A stretch of 64,000 nucleotides of DNA from Hirsutella rhossiliensis (Eukaryota; Ascomycota; Sordariomycetes; Hypocreales; Ophiocordycipitaceae). Where the stretch lies: the NCBI RefSeq assembly GCF_020360975.1, contig NW_025408678.1, positions 1,116,001-1,180,000 of the forward strand. Direction: 5' to 3'. Below the pieces are notes generated by a model. It ran no database searches. It saw only the letters and a list, made by a program, of their open reading frames with translations, and was not told the origin of the DNA. Positions within the stretch are counted from its first letter, which is position 1. Every line of letters starts with the position of its first letter. Positions 13,091-26,899 of this stretch are shown one piece after another. Both the position numbers and the translations under genes were made by a program.

Positions 13091-13658
13091 TCTTAAGGTA
13101 TATAAGTAAAAGCGGAATTTTAGGAAATTAAGGAATTACGTAAGGTTATATAATAAAAGGGAAGAAGGAGTATAAGGTAGGATTTTTAGTAGAATTTATT
13201 AGTAATATATTAGTATATAAATAAGGTGTTAAAGTTAATAATTCTCTCTCTATCTACTAGCGGACATACTATATTATATAGACAATTATAGCTAAACGGA
13301 AGAACCTTTTAAGACTAGATTTTAGCTGCCGTATAGCCCTAAGACTAAGGAATTTAATAATACCTCGAGTATATTAGGAAGTGTCTTAGTTCTACTAATA
13401 TTCGTGTTTAAAGGAGGTTAGTTATACTAGTATTCTTAAGAGGTTTTAACTAGTATTCTAAGCTAGCTCTATTTCTTCGATTCCCGATTATACGATAACC
13501 GGTAACCCGTTTAATATATAATAATATATAAAATAATAGGCGATTCCTCCTCTAAAATATAGGATTTTATCTATAATTAATATACTACTTATTAGCTTAT
13601 ATAATCGGGAGAGTATATTATAGCTACTTTATTTATAGTAGGAACACCGTTCCTTATA
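13091..13658 (-). repeat. Copia-E 3' LTR
   Basis: It aligns over its full length with 19,279-19,846. On the minus strand it begins TATAAGGAACGG (RIPped TGTAAGG) and ends ATACCTTAAGA. The copies differ by scattered C/T and G/A changes from independent RIP. Confidence 0.9.
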
Positions 13659-14031
13659 GCCTCCTTAAAGAGTAGATTTATATACTCTTTACTAATTTAT
13701 TTATAGTAGTATATATATAAGGTAAAAACCTAATTTAGGAAAACTATTCTTATACCTTAATAGGATATATAAAAACCTATTCTTTCTTAGGGAAAAAATA
13801 TTCCTTAGGTATATACTAATAGAAAAACCTATAGTAGGAAAATTCTATAGTTATAATAATTATTTATAAGATAATATTATATAAGGTAAAACCTATTATT
13901 ACTAGGAAATTCTTAATAGATAAAAACCTAGTAAATATTTCTCTAGGAAACCTAAAAAGGAAAAACCTAGTAAGGGAAAGATATAAAAAGTATAAGAAAT
14001 ATCTAAAAACCCCTTTTAACTACTTAGGAAC

Positions 14032-15315
14032 TTATATTAAGGATAGATCGTCTTTAAATTTATAAAGTAATCTAGGTCTTAATTCCTTTATAAAAATATT
14101 AGCTATATTATCTTTTAATTTAATATAAAAGACTTTAATTTCCCTGTCTCTTATACTAGTTTTAGTATAGTAATAGGCTAATCTTATATACTTAGACCTT
14201 TTATAAAATTCCGGATTTTCTACTAATTTAATAGTAGTAGTATTATCCGTTAAAATAAGAGGTATAGTATTAAGAATCTTAATAGATAGATCCTTAGTAA
14301 TATTTTTAAAAAGCATATTTAAATAAATAGCTTCTTTATTTACCTCCCTAAGGCTAATATAGTTTACTTTATAAGTAGAAAGGGCAATGGCTTTCTACTT
14401 AAAGTAAGCCTAGCTTATTATATTATTATATATATAAAAATAGTAACTAGAAAAGGATTTTCCGTCCGTTAAATCCGACGCCTAGCTAGAGTTAGTAAAA
14501 CCCTTTATATATAGATAGGTAAAAGGGATATTATAATTATATTTAATCTCTAGGCTAGGGAATTTATTTAAATATTTCTAAATTATATTTAAAGCCTTAA
14601 AATATATTTAGTTAAGCTTAGCCGCGAATCTAGTATAAGAAATTATAGAATATAAGATATCTAGCCTAGTAAATAAGGCTAAGTATAATAGAGATCCTAT
14701 TTCTTTCTAAAATTATAATATATCTTCCTTAAAAGGTAATTCCTTTACTTTTATAAGCTTAAAGCCTACTATATGGTAAATTTAAAGTTCCTAAACCTTC
14801 TTTATTAAATTCCTTTAATTTATTTAAGGTATAATTTTCTTAGGATATATATAGCTCTTTATTTTCTCGGTTTAATATAATATTTAGACCTAAGAAGTCT
14901 TTTATATCTCTTAAGATAGTAAAATCTAGGAATTTAATTAATTCTTTAAATAATCTTTCTTTTATTATAGATTTAAAGGGCCCTACTATAAGAAAGTCGG
15001 CGACGTAAATTACTAGGGCTATACTATAGTCCTTTTTTATAAATACTCCTTTACCTATTAAAAGAGGAAGAGATCTAAGTTTATTTAGTATAATTTATAA
15101 ATAATTATACTAGAGCTTAGGACTTTATTTTAGGCTATATAATGCTTTCTTTAGCTTTGCTTTAATTAAACCGGTTTTATATAGGTCTAGGAATTTAGTT
15201 AATTTAATTTCTTCAGCTCTATAAGCTAATCTATATTTTAAATAATATTCTTTAAAAGTATATTCTTTATAGCCTATAGGAAGATCGATATATACTTTAC
15301 TATCTATATTAGTAT
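14032..15315 (-). pseudogene. Copia-E pol, C-terminal part (RT second half, RNase H)
   Basis: Minus-strand reading. The open stretch ending at 14,032 shows a copia RNase H end: LTDNTTTIKLVENPEFYKRSKYI then IRLAYYYT, with the usual IADxxTK region degraded to IANIFIKEL. The stretch just left of 15,315 shows RT residues VYIDLPIGY and KALYSLK, matching the copia QPPGF and ALYGLKQ motifs. Intervening stops are of the RIP type. The RT is interrupted at 15,316 by the nested solo LTR. Confidence 0.85.
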
Positions 15316-16011
15316 TATAAGAAGGTATAAGCAATAAGCGTAGAATCGGGAAATCGATAACGTAAGCGGAAAGACCGGTCGAAGGAGTATAGGGTAGGAT
15401 TTCGTCCGGAATTTATAACGAGCATATAAGGGGCTAAATAATATATTAAAAGAATAGCGTTAGAAAGGATACTTATAAACTTACTTATTCTATCTACTAC
15501 TCCTAGGGAAATCCTTCGTCTTTTATAGACTATTGCTCGCCTACTAGTAGACTAATTAGTTAGCTTTCTAGCATATGCTATAGTGCTTAAAAAGCTCTAT
15601 CTATAGTATATCTTCCTAACTTAGTAGGTGGTCTAATTATGGCGTGATAGTTAACGTAAGACTATAGGTTCTAGTATAAGTAGTGGATTTAACTAAAATA
15701 TTCTATGCCCTACCTATTCTCGTATCGCGGATATCTTCGGAACTAGTAGGCCAAAATAGGCAATAGGGTATCCGTTCTGCTCGTAATTAACTTATGCATT
15801 TTATGTATATTTTTGTTTATAAGGATAGGCTTATTCTAACCCGCTTTTCCTAAAGGAAGGTATAGATGTCTAGTAGAGGTCTTTGTCTTTAAGGGTTATT
15901 CCCTTAGACTATATTATAGAACCTTTTTTTACTAGCTTATTCTATAGAGACTCCCTATACCTATTATTTCTTTATAATAGTAAAATAGGAATATAAGGGT
16001 ATATTCTTATA
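15316..16011 (+). mobile_element. Solo LTR-like element, 696 bp (copy 1), nested in Copia-E RT
   Basis: This sequence reappears in reverse complement at 31,998-32,694. It starts TATAAGAAGG and ends ATTCTTATA, i.e. TG...CA ends after RIP. The flanks are AGTAT on the left and GGTAT on the right, a 5-bp target duplication with one G-to-A change. It lies precisely between the copia RT motifs DIINAF (right) and VYIDLPIGY (left) on the minus strand. It retains more CA/TG than its host and encodes no protein. Confidence 0.85.
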
Positions 16012-16016
16012 GGTAT

Positions 16017-19000
16017 ATATAAAGGCATTTATTATATCTATTTATAAAGCTTTAAATTTATAGATAATAGCTAAAATAAGTAGAATTCTAATAGATTTAG
16101 GTCTAGCTATAGTCGAGAAGGTATCTAGGAAATCTAAGCTATAGATCTACTTAAATCCCTATATTACGAAATAGGCTTTATATTTTATTATATTATTTTA
16201 ACTATCCTTCTTAATAGTATAGACCTAGCGGCCTCTTATAGCCTCCCTATCCTTAGGAAGGTAGGAAAACTCCTAAGTCTTATATTTAATTAGCTAGATA
16301 ATTTCCTTAATTATAGCTTCTTTTTAAAATACTACTTTAGGGCTATTTATTACTTATTTATAGGTCTTTAGAATTTTTAAATCCTAATTTTCTATACTAG
16401 CTAGAATTAACTCTATAAAATCATAGTTTAGAAATAAATTAACGTTAGGGTATTCGATATAGTTAAAATTAAACCCTTCTAGCTTTTTAGGTAATTCTAC
16501 TACTATTTTACTAGTAGTAGGAATAGGATCGTTATTTAAAGACTCTTTTTTTATAGAGGGTAAGGGACTTTTATCTCTAGGTTCTTTAGTAGCTTCCTTT
16601 ATAAGGATATAGCTTCCTAGCTTATCTTTATTCGGAATAGAACTAAAATTAAAGGTATTACTACTACTAGAAATTTCTAGATTTTTTATAAATTTATTTT
16701 CTAGTATAGTAATATCTCTAGAGATAGTAATCTTTCTCTTAATAACATCCTAGATTTTATATGTATTTTCTAAATAGCCTATTATTATTCCCTTAAAAGC
16801 TCTATTATCTAGCTTATCTTTAAGGTCTTTATTCCTATAATATATAAGGCTTCCGAAGGTCTTATTTTTATTTAAGGTCTTAAAGGGTAGTATTATATTA
16901 TCCTTCTTTTCTATAGGACTTTTAAAGCTTATCGTAGACTATAGTAATCTATTATATAAATAGGTAACTATTAAAACAGCTTCTCCCTATAGATATTTAA
17001 GAAGCTTAGTAGTAAATAAAAGAGCTCGTACTTTTTCTAATATAGTACGATTTATTCTTTTTATTCTACTATTAGATTCCGGCGTCCTAGGAGGACTAGA
17101 ATTAAAGGTAATTCCTTCTTTTTCGTAGTAGAGCTTTATTTTATATATAAATTCTTTAGCATTATTAGAAAATGCTTCTCTAATCCTAGTATTTTTAGGG
17201 TTAATTTCTACCCTATTTTTAAATTCTAGGAACCTATCTAAAGCTTACCCCTTTTTTCGAAGAAGGAATATTTCTAGATATCGGGTTCCTATATCTAGGA
17301 AAGAAATATAATAGTAATATTTATTATAAGTAGGCACTTTTATTAGCCCTTAAATATCTAATACTATTTTTTCTAAATAGGTATAAGACTTATATAAAGG
17401 TTATTTATTAACCTTATTCGTTGCTTTAGCTTTAATATATATTTCGTATTATCTTATTTTATTTTCCCCTTTTAAAGGTATTTTTATATCCTTATTAGAT
17501 CTTTTTAATATTTCTAAAATAGGCCTATAATTTATATACCTTAAGCGTAAGTACTAAGTATAAAAATCTATATCCTTTACCTTTAAAGACGTAATAAGGA
17601 TTAATTAGCTTTTAAATAAAGGTTCTATAAGAATATAATATAATTTATTTCTAAGAAATCCTTTAGTAAGGACCTTGGCCTTATTATCTAATAAAAGGAC
17701 TTTATTTCCTCTTATTAAGGTATAGGTATTATTAAAATAAGATTAGGATAGTATATTTACCCTTAATTTAGGTATATAAAAGTAGTCTCGAAGGATATAC
17801 CTTTTACGATTATATAGGAACTTAAATACTAAGTCCCCCTTTCCTTTTACTAATATAAAGAAAGCTTTTCCTTAGTAAACTTTAGACTTAATTTCTTTAT
17901 AGTTAATAAGGAAATTCTTATTTAATACTATATACTTAGTAGCTCTAGTATTATAATTAAAATTAAAAATCCTTTTATTCTTATAACTAGGAAATCCTCC
18001 TTCTCTTACCTTTAAAACTAATTCCTTTATTCTAGGAATTAAGGCTTCTAAAGGTCTTAAAAGAGAGTCTTTATTAGATTCTACTATAGGGGTATTTATA
18101 GAGGTTAAAATTACCTCTAAATCCTTAGACGTTTATATAGGGGTCGGAGCCCTAGAAAGGTCTATAAGGTCGATATCTAGGTCTATATTTTCTTATAAAG
18201 CTATATTTAAGACCTTATTACTATCGTCCGAATCGGACTCTAGCTTTATAATTTAAGCCTTCCTTCTTTTATTAGTAGTAGAAATACTACTAAAAAGGGA
18301 TTTCTTCTTAAAAGAAAAAGGAAAAGAAGAAGAAGATTTTCTCTTCTTAGAAATTTAAGTCCTATCGTCCTTTTTTCCTTTATTTAAAACCTAATAAGTA
18401 GGAGCCTTATTTAGGTATAATTTATAGTAATTTACTATAAAATGCCTTGGTTTTTTATATTCCTTATAATAAGGAGTATTTATAGAACTTCTATAGGATT
18501 TCTAAAGCTTCCTTTATATTAAGAAGGCTTTCTCTAAAGATTTATTTATATCCTTTATTCTTCTAGCTTTATCTAAAAGACTAGCTATTAAGGATTTAAG
18601 GGTAAACGCTATAGAATTATACCTAAGGCTCTACGTAATATTTATAATATAGCTTTTAAATTCCTTATTAAGGCAATTAAGAATCTATGCTATAAGAATA
18701 ACTTCCGGAAGTTCTATATTATAGGATTTTAAATCCTTATAAATTTCCTTTACCTTATAAAGGTATTTCTCTAAATTAAAGTCCGAGGGACTAAGATTAA
18801 AGAGCTACTTAATAAGTAGATAATTCGACGAAAAGTTCGACGGATTATATAGCTATTTAAGCTTATCCTACGCTTCTTTAGTATTTTTTAGATACCGAAT
18901 TTATATTAAGGGACTATCTTTAACTTAAAGGAATATTATAGATAAAGCCTCTATAGTCTATATATAATTTACTTACTTTAGAGTAGTAATAAGCTTTTCT

Positions 19001-19278
19001 TTTATAAGGATAGCTTCTATCCTCGTAGTCTATAAGGTATAATTTAAATTTCCCTTAAGTTTAGTAAATTTATATTCTTTCTATCTACCTATTTTATATA
19101 AATTCGGTATTATTTCGTTCGTAGGGATTAAGAAATCTAAACGGGAGTTTAAGAGCGTTAGAAGGTAAAAGAAGTCGAGGGGAATTTCGAAAGGAATTTT
19201 AATTAAATATTTCGACTAGGAATTATAAAGGTATAAGTTAATTTCCCGGCTTAAAAGGAGTAAGCCGGGCTTATAACC
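16017..19278 (-). pseudogene. Copia-E gag and pol, N-terminal part
   Basis: On the minus strand, coding remnants run from gag near 19,100 through a lysine-rich zinc-knuckle region (about 18,250-18,450), integrase and linker, to RT near 16,030-16,200. There residues such as GFKxIYSLDFLDTF and SIRILLILAII match the copia GFxQxxGxDYxETFAPVxR and SIRxLLALAA motifs. Stops sit mostly at expected Gln/Trp codons. A short leader with the primer-binding site lies between gag and the right LTR. Confidence 0.8.
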
Positions 19279-19846
19279 TCTTAAGGTATATAAGTAAATA
19301 CGGAATTTTAGGAAATTAAGGAATTATATAAGACTACGTAATAAAGGGGAAGAAGGAGTATAAGGTAGAATTTTTAGTAGAATTTATTAGTAATATATTA
19401 GTATTTAGAAGAGGTATTAAAGTTAATAATTCTCTCTCTATCTACTAGCGGATATACTATCTTATATAGATAATTATAGCTAAATAGAAGAACCTTTTAA
19501 GACTAGATTTAGGCTACTATATAGCCCTAAGACTAAGGAATTTAGTAATACCTTAAGTATATTAAGAAGTATCTTAGTTCTACTAATATTTATATTTAAA
19601 GGAGGTTAGTTATGCCGGTATTCTTAAGAGGTCTTAGTTAGTATTCTAAGCTAGCTCTATTTCTTCGATTCCCGATTATACAATAACTTATAACCCGTTT
19701 AATATATAATAATATATAAAATACTAAGCGAATCTTACTCTATAATATAGGAATTTATCTATAATTAATATACTACTTATTAGCTTATATAATCGGGAGA
19801 GTATATTATAGCTGCTTTATTTATAGTAGGAACACCGTTCCTTATA
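19279..19846 (-). repeat. Copia-E 5' LTR
   Basis: Partner of 13,091-13,658, 568 bp. On the minus strand it ends CCTTAAGA and is followed by the half-tRNA-type primer-binding site, which identifies it as the 5' LTR. Confidence 0.9.
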
Positions 19847-22350
19847 AGAAGCTAAAGGGCGTTATAAGCTACTTAAATAAGCTATAGTAAGTATAGAACG
19901 CTATCTTTTACTCGTTACCCTCTAAGATCTATACTTTATAGAATGCTTATTTTATATCTAGCTTTATAAACTACTTTGCCTTTAAGAGGTTATAGAGTAT
20001 ATCTAAGATTAAGGGTAAGGGGTAGCGGTCTAGCTTTATAATTATATTTAAAGCCCTATAGTTATAATAGAACTATATCCCGCCCCTTAGCTTATATATA
20101 AATAAGACTAGCGCTCTTACTTTATAGCTACTTACTTAAATAAAGCCCTTATCTAAGAGGTCCCTTAGCGTTTTCTTTAGTACTAGTAGCTCTATATATA
20201 ATATACTATATAGCGGCCCGAATAGTATAGGTAGTTCCTACCCCTTTTTATTAGTACTAAGTACGACCTTATAGTCTACCCTTAGCTTATATAAGTTAAG
20301 CTTATTTACTTCCTAGGACTTAAATAGCGGAAGAAGATCTTAAAAGCGCTCTAGTATCTACTACTATAGCTTAGCGGGCGACTTTAGCCTCTTTATCTAG
20401 AGGGCTTTATCGATATCCGCTAGGCTAACTACGTAGACCGTTATATCTACCGCTATATAACCCTCCTCTTACTTTAATCGTTATACGGTTCCTATAAAGA
20501 TAGAAGTAAGGACCTCTTATACTAAGTATAAAGCTTATACGCTTAGTCCTACGCCCGCGGAACTATCGTTATAGCGGACCTATTATTATATAGGCCTAAA
20601 CTATAGCTTCTTTTATTATAGAATTAAGTATAACTTTATATATAATAACTAGGGTTTCCTAAGAATTAAGGGGAACTTTAGTTAAGGGATTATATAGGCT
20701 ATAATAAGCTTATAGTAGATATCGACCTCTATAGCTAGCTATATAATACCCTTAATTACTATACCTTCTATCGCGCTTAAGGCGCCCTTTATTTACCTTA
20801 GGGCGATCCTTTTTACTAGTACTTATATCTCTCGCGCGAGCGCCTCGTTAACTATAGCGTAGTACTAGTAGCCCTTATCTATAAGGGCAGCAACTAGTAA
20901 GGAGTTATTAATTATAACCTATATTAAAGTAAGCTCCTTTTCTATATAGGCGGATAACTCCTCTTTCTCTTTTACTAGTGCTAGTAATTAGGGCTCTAGA
21001 GCCTATCTTTATTCTAGAGCTACTTTTTTTCCTTTAGGCCTAGGGGGGCGGAGTCCTCCTTATTATTTAAAGCGAGGAGCGGTTCTATCTTCGCTACTTA
21101 AACCGCTATAGGCCGCTTAGCTAAAAGGAAGGGGCATTTTAATATAAAGTATATAAACGCGCTATAACGTAAGTAGCGGCTATTAGCTTTCCTCTTTTTA
21201 ATTTCCTTACTTATTACTTACTTCGCTTACTACTTAAAGTATAGGGCGGTATAGGGGGTAGTTAACGGCGTCTTCTTACTATATTTATCCTAGTTTATAT
21301 AAGTAGCTAATATTAAGGTATCCTTATCTATATCGATAGCCGGCTATTTATCTTATAAAGGGGCGGTAATCTTATTACTATTATATAGCGTATACTTATA
21401 AAGCTTTTAAAAATATAGCGTTTACTTATAGCCCTATACTACCTTTATTAACCGGCTTATATACTCGCTATAGTTAGTAGGTATAATTATAGGGATAAGT
21501 AGCTCTTATAGGGCTAGCGTAATCGAATTCTATAGCTATATAAGCTTCGCGCTATCTTCTTATACTATAGTCCCCGCTACTTATAAGAGCGTCTCTTTAA
21601 AATTAAGGAGGAATTCGCTAAAGGTTTACCTATCTCTTTACTTAAAGGTCTATAGCCTATCTTACGCCTTCTCCCGCTCCTATACGTTGCCGAACGTATA
21701 TATAAGGTATTAAAAGAAGTCTTATAGGTCGCGTTTACCCTTAAGACCGCCCTTATCCTAGAATCTAAAGATCCGCTATATCTAGGGCTCCGGTAGCATA
21801 TAAAGGAGTAAATACTACGCTATATCGCGGTAGCTATTTAGGCCCTATTTCTCGTTAGTTATAAACTTTATTTATAGCTAGCTAAGGAAGAAGTAAAAGG
21901 ACTCTAGCTTACTATCCTAAGTCGGCTAAGGGAGCGGCTTTTATATTAGTAGGATTACCGCTATAACCGGCGTTATAGAGGTTATAGGGGTTAAAGCTAG
22001 TCTTATAGACGGCTCCCTTAGTATAGCGAGAACCTTATCTTTCTTACTAGCTATTATGCTTAAAAACGCTTCTAGGATAGCTATAATACTTTATATCTAT
22101 TTAGGGAGGGGCGGAGTACTCTTTTAAGGAAGTAGCACCTTCTCTAAAAAGATATCTATTAGATCTATTAGTTAATAGCTTATACTATTATAAAGTAAGT
22201 AGAGGTATATATATAAGTACTATTTATAGGATAATATTAATAAGCTATATAAAGCTCTTTTATATATAGCTAGCCTATATATATATATAAGGTCCGGCCC
22301 TCTATATATAACTATATAGCTTAGGCTATAGCCTAAGCCTATAACCTATA
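19847..22350 (-). pseudogene. Gypsy-C remnant, part 1 (gag, protease, RT N-terminus)
   Basis: The minus strand carries a gypsy RT N-terminus around 19,950-20,150, with a FxxDYRxLN-like stretch followed by KARPLPL and an LKG then K-YKA (from YFTKLD) run. It is preceded by a long degenerate gag/protease region up to about 22,200. The RT stops at 19,847 and resumes at 13,090 on the other side of Copia-E. The 5' end and its LTR could not be delimited; repetitive TATA sequence lies at 22,240-22,320. Confidence 0.7.
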
Positions 22351-22379
22351 ATAGTTAAAGACTCTTATACTTATTAAAA

Positions 22380-23800
22380 GGGAAGCTATCCCTTTTAAGT
22401 TATCTTTTTTTATAGCCCTCTTTATAGCTATAAAGAGGTCTTATTCCTTTTTAGCTAGGTGTTTTAAAAAGACCTTTTAGTTTACTTTCTTATAGTTATA
22501 GGTAGTAGGCTTAGCTAGTAAGGGATTATTAAGGCCTCTTAAGCTAGCTTTAAAAGCTATAGGCTTATAATCTAAGCCTATAGCCTTTAAAAAGCGGAAG
22601 TTAGCTTAGGTTAGCTATTTAAAGGGGCTATAAAAAGTAAGGTCTATAACTAAGGCCCCTTTTAAGCCTTTCCTTTAATAGGTACTTTCTATAGCTACCT
22701 TAAGGTCTATTAGTAAGAAAGCCTTATAGTAGTCGAGCTAGCTAATAAGGGCTTCTACCTTATAGGCTATAGAGGGTTTTATAGAAGGGTTTTAATAAGG
22801 GTAGTATAAGTTAAAGTCCCTTACTAATAAGGAGGGCTACTATAGGAGTTAGGCTATTTATAATAGCCTTTTTATTATAAGGGGCCCTTACTAGCCTTAG
22901 CTAGCTAAGGCCCCTTTAACCTCTTTTTCGTTATATAGGTTAATAAGGGTAAATAGCTTAATACCCTTTACTTTTATAGCCTATATATTAAGGTCGTAAA
23001 AAAGGTTAAAGCTAAGGCTAGCTTTTATCTAAGCTTCCTTCCTCTTATAAGCTATAACCTTAGTACCTCCTAGTAAGTTTAAGAAAGTTAGTAAAAAAGA
23101 TAAGAGTTATAATATTATAGGCTAAATACTATATAGGGATATAGCTATTATCGATCTTATAAAGGTAGGGCTCTTATAATAAGATAAGGTCTACTCTTAT
23201 TTCTAAGGCTTACTCTAAGATTAATAAGTTAGCTATTTCCTACCTATTAGTATTATACTATATAATACTAATAGGGTTATAGTTAGGCCTAAGGGGCCTA
23301 AGGGGCCTTAGGGGCCCTATAAGTATAAGGGGGCTAAGGCTATTAAGTATTAGTTATTCCCTTATAAACTCTATATTATACCTTATTAGTTATAAGGTAC
23401 TCTCCCTTATAGTTATAGTATTAGACCTTAAAGTAAGAGTAGCCTTAGCTAGCTTTATAGCTAGGGTAGTTATAGTCCTTAGTTAAGTGCTTTTCTAGGT
23501 AAAAGGTATACTTAATAGGCTACTAATAGGTCTAAGGGTTATAGCTAAAGGAAAGGCACCTATAGTACTACGTATATATAGTATATTCCTTATAGGCTTT
23601 AACTTAAATCTATAGACCTACTATATAGAGGCCTTTTTTCCGGTATTTAGCCCCTATAGCCTTTAAAGGGACTATAAAGATAACGGATCCTACCTTCTAC
23701 GTTAGGCCTAGGGTGCTTAGCTACTTAGGCTGCCCTAGGATATCGATCCCGCTAAAGGTTTTAGCTTTTACGGTAAAGATATTAAGGATAAGGGTCTTTA
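22380..23800 (-). pseudogene. Non-LTR retrotransposon (Tad-like LINE) remnant: CCHC knuckles and endonuclease
   Basis: On the minus strand a cysteine/histidine array (YYRCLSF, then TFYLEKHLTKDYNYPSYKA, with Cys partly mutated to Tyr) lies near 23,430-23,560 and resembles the zinc knuckles at the end of a LINE ORF1. Downstream, near 22,800-22,830, the residues RDFNLYYPY match the GDFNLHHPxW motif of the LINE apurinic-type endonuclease. The reverse transcriptase expected further left is not present. The ORF1 N-terminus lies beyond the inserted Gypsy-A, at 31,638 onward. Confidence 0.65.
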
Positions 23801-23805
23801 AGAAG

Positions 23806-24275
23806 TATTACGACTACGGTTAGTAGGCTATAGGAGAGCCGGCTACGTTTACGTAATAAGGCGGCTTAGAATAATAGTTAAGACGAGAAGTCACTTAGGC
23901 TTAGCTTACCTAGAGCGTATATAAGCTAAGTAAGCCTTATATAAATAGATTACTACTTAGGAGTATAGCTTATAAGTAAGCTATAGTAAGCTACGAAGGG
24001 GATTATAGCTAGGACCGTAATCTAAGGATAGTCTCTATAGGTATATATAGCTACCTACTTTTACTCCTTTAGATAGATAGCTCTCTAGCTTTTAATATAG
24101 ATCTTTATTATAATTCTATCTTTAATTTTAATTACCTAGTTATAGTCTACGGTCTATAACCTCTAACCTATTACTAACGTAATATATATCTTATTACTTA
24201 GACCACGCCCTATTATATCTACTAATATAAACCCCTCGATAGGTTTATCCCTTAGGAATAATACTAGTCGTTATA
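23806..24275 (+). repeat. Gypsy-A 5' LTR
   Basis: 470 bp, starting TATTACGAC (RIPped TGTTACGAC) and ending GTCGTTATA. It matches 31,163-31,632 along its whole length with scattered transition differences. Confidence 0.95.
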
Positions 24276-24399
24276 CGTTAAAAGCTCTTATTTAGTATAA
24301 TACTACGTTACTCTAAGTAATATCGTAACTATTAATATACCTATATAGTAAGCTAGATTAACTAGCTCCGGAGCTACTATATCGCCCTAGGATATAATA

Positions 24400-25950
24400 T
24401 ACGAGATTATTATCCTTCGATATAAAGTATAGTTACTTAGGAATAAAGGAGGCAATAAATAAGTTAAGGACCTTAGAAAAGTAGTTAAACTAAAATAGCT
24501 AGGACTATTCGACGGTACTTATAATATACTTTAAGACTTTCTTACCTAACTTAAGGCCTACTACCGGTTTTACCTTACTAAACTTTTAGACTTAGTCGAA
24601 AAGGTACTCTACGTAGGAAATTATTTATCTAGAACGGTACTTACTTAGTTTAGACTTATTATAAGGGACTTTCTCGATAACTAACTAGCGCGATAAGATA
24701 ACGAAATAGATAAAGTCTTTACTAGTTTCTAAGGATTTAAAGAAGCTATTATAAAGGTATTTAAAATAACTAATAAAGAATAAGAAGTTAAATAAAAACT
24801 TTAAGAACTCTAATAAAGGATCTTAGTATCGGATTATACTATAAAGTTCCGTTAAATTACCTTAAAGCTTAATTAGGATAATAAACCTCTTATATTACGA
24901 TTCTACGATAGGCTTAAAGAAGAAGTTAAGGACGAGCTTTATAAGGAAAACCGACCTAATAACCTCTTAGACTATATTACTATAGTAGTATAGATCGATA
25001 ATAGATAGTATATATAATACTAAGAAAAGAAATAAAGAAGAGGAAACTAAAACCCTTCCTATAAAAATAACTTTAACCGACGCGCTAACTATAAGAAGAA
25101 GCGCGAAACTACTATTACCTATACCTATATAACTAACCTAGGTAGGATAAATCTAGATATAATATAGAAAAGTAAAAGAAAGTATTTTAACTATAGGAAA
25201 CTTAGATATTACTTTAAAGAATATAGATAACCTTATAAGGAAAAGAAAACCTACTAGGTACTAGCCCTAAAAGGTAAGAAATACCTAAACGCTACTAATA
25301 GATAGGAACTAAAGTATAAACTCCTTAGTTAGACTATATACTATAACGATAAATAGATAGTATACTTTAGCGATAAAAACGGTACTAGATAGTTCTTAAA
25401 GCTATTAAAGAAAACCCTTATAATAATATAATAAAGGGATCTTAAAATATAAAAATAAGTTAAATTCATAGAACTAAAATACCCTTATCTTAAAAGAGTC
25501 TCCTAAGACTAAATTAAGAAGAACGGTAAACGATTCTAAGAAGATATATAAAATAAAAATCGATAATAACGATAGGTAGTCTATAAATAATATAATAAAG
25601 AAGATATAGATATAGCCCTTATACTTATAAAACTTAGATAATAACCTAAAGAAGAATAATAAAGTATTAATAATATAAGCTCTAAAGAATAAGAAATACT
25701 TAGAGAAATAAAAGATAAGAACGAACTTATACTACTACCCTTACTATTAAGGGAGAATACTATAATTAGAGAATACGCTTTATACTTTAAAGAATTTAAA
25801 GAAATACTTAAAATTAGAACCTAATAAACGCCTTAAATTCTTATAGAAAACTAATAAGCTATATTAATTTAATATTAACCGGTACTATATAAAGGAGACT
25901 ATACTATAGCTATTACTATAGTCGATACTATTATAGCTTTATAATAAGAA
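24400..25950 (+). pseudogene. Gypsy-A gag remnant
   Basis: Plus strand from about 24,500 reads as a retrotransposon gag: FDGTYNIL, LTQLKAYYRF, FRLIIRDFL, and later LRFYDRLKEEVKDELY, ending in a knuckle near 25,190 (KYFNYRKLRYYFKEYR, from the usual CxxCGKxGHxxxxC). Stops are RIP-type. The same region is duplicated in reverse at 1-1,690. Confidence 0.8.
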
Positions 25951-26899
25951 TAGTAACTATAGGGAGAATTCAAAGACGATCTATAAATACTACTTACTTA
26001 TAAGTCCTATAAGTATATTTTATAGATATTATACGTCTACCTAGATTATATAATATACTTCTAGATAAAGGTATAATATAACGCCTTCTTAGTTAAGTTT
26101 AAAGGATAAATACTTTCGAAACCCTACATAAATATAGAACTAAACTACTAGAAAATCGATTAACGCTACCTAAACGACTAAGTTATATTATTAGAACCTA
26201 ATTATAGTATACTACTTAAATACCGCGATAATTACGGTTTATTAACGAGATATCTTTTAAAGATATATAAAATCTATAAATACGCTAAAATAAAAGAATA
26301 GTATAACGCTACTTACTCTAAGATATTTAAACCCTTAATCTTTTAAAGACTTATATAATAAGTTAAATATAATAAAGAAGATTATAATAAATATATATAC
26401 CTAAATTATAAAGTTTATAAATATAAAAAAGTATAAGTATAGCGTAAATAATATAATAGTATACTAAAAGATTATTAGTAATATATATAAAAGCTATAGG
26501 CCGTATTCGACTAAGGGAGAATCGATATAAAAATACTATATATAAAATAAAAAGATATAGAACGAAAACTTAACCTTTAATATAAAAATAAATAGAATTA
26601 TAAAGTATAGTATATAATTAACTATAAAGTAGTATAATATAAACGATATAGCGTTAAGAAATAAGAAATCTTTAATTACCTATAAGAAATTAGTCTCTTA
26701 AGCCTTAATATAATACTACGCGACGAAAATATAAAGAAACGGTATTAATAATAAATCGAAGAAAAATACCTAAATAAAACGAATAAGGACTAAGTAAAAA
26801 ACGAGGTACGCTATCTATAAAAGGGCTATAGACTAGCATAATATAATAAGATCTAAGGACCCTATATATAGTAATAGTAAGCTATAGTAACTAAATAGT

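Larger units (their letters stand above)
13091..19846 (-). mobile_element. Copia-E, complete RIPped Ty1/copia element (6,756 bp), minus strand
   Basis: Two 568-bp LTRs (13,091-13,658 and 19,279-19,846) in the same orientation flank a minus-strand copia gag-pol. The primer-binding site lies inside the right LTR (minus strand GGTTATAAGCCCGG at about 19,265-19,278), and a purine-rich tract abuts the left LTR. The flanking pentamers AAAGG and AGAAG differ at two positions but sit exactly where the Gypsy-C RT is broken, so they are probably mutated target duplications. A 696-bp solo LTR-like element is nested in its RT. Confidence 0.9.
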
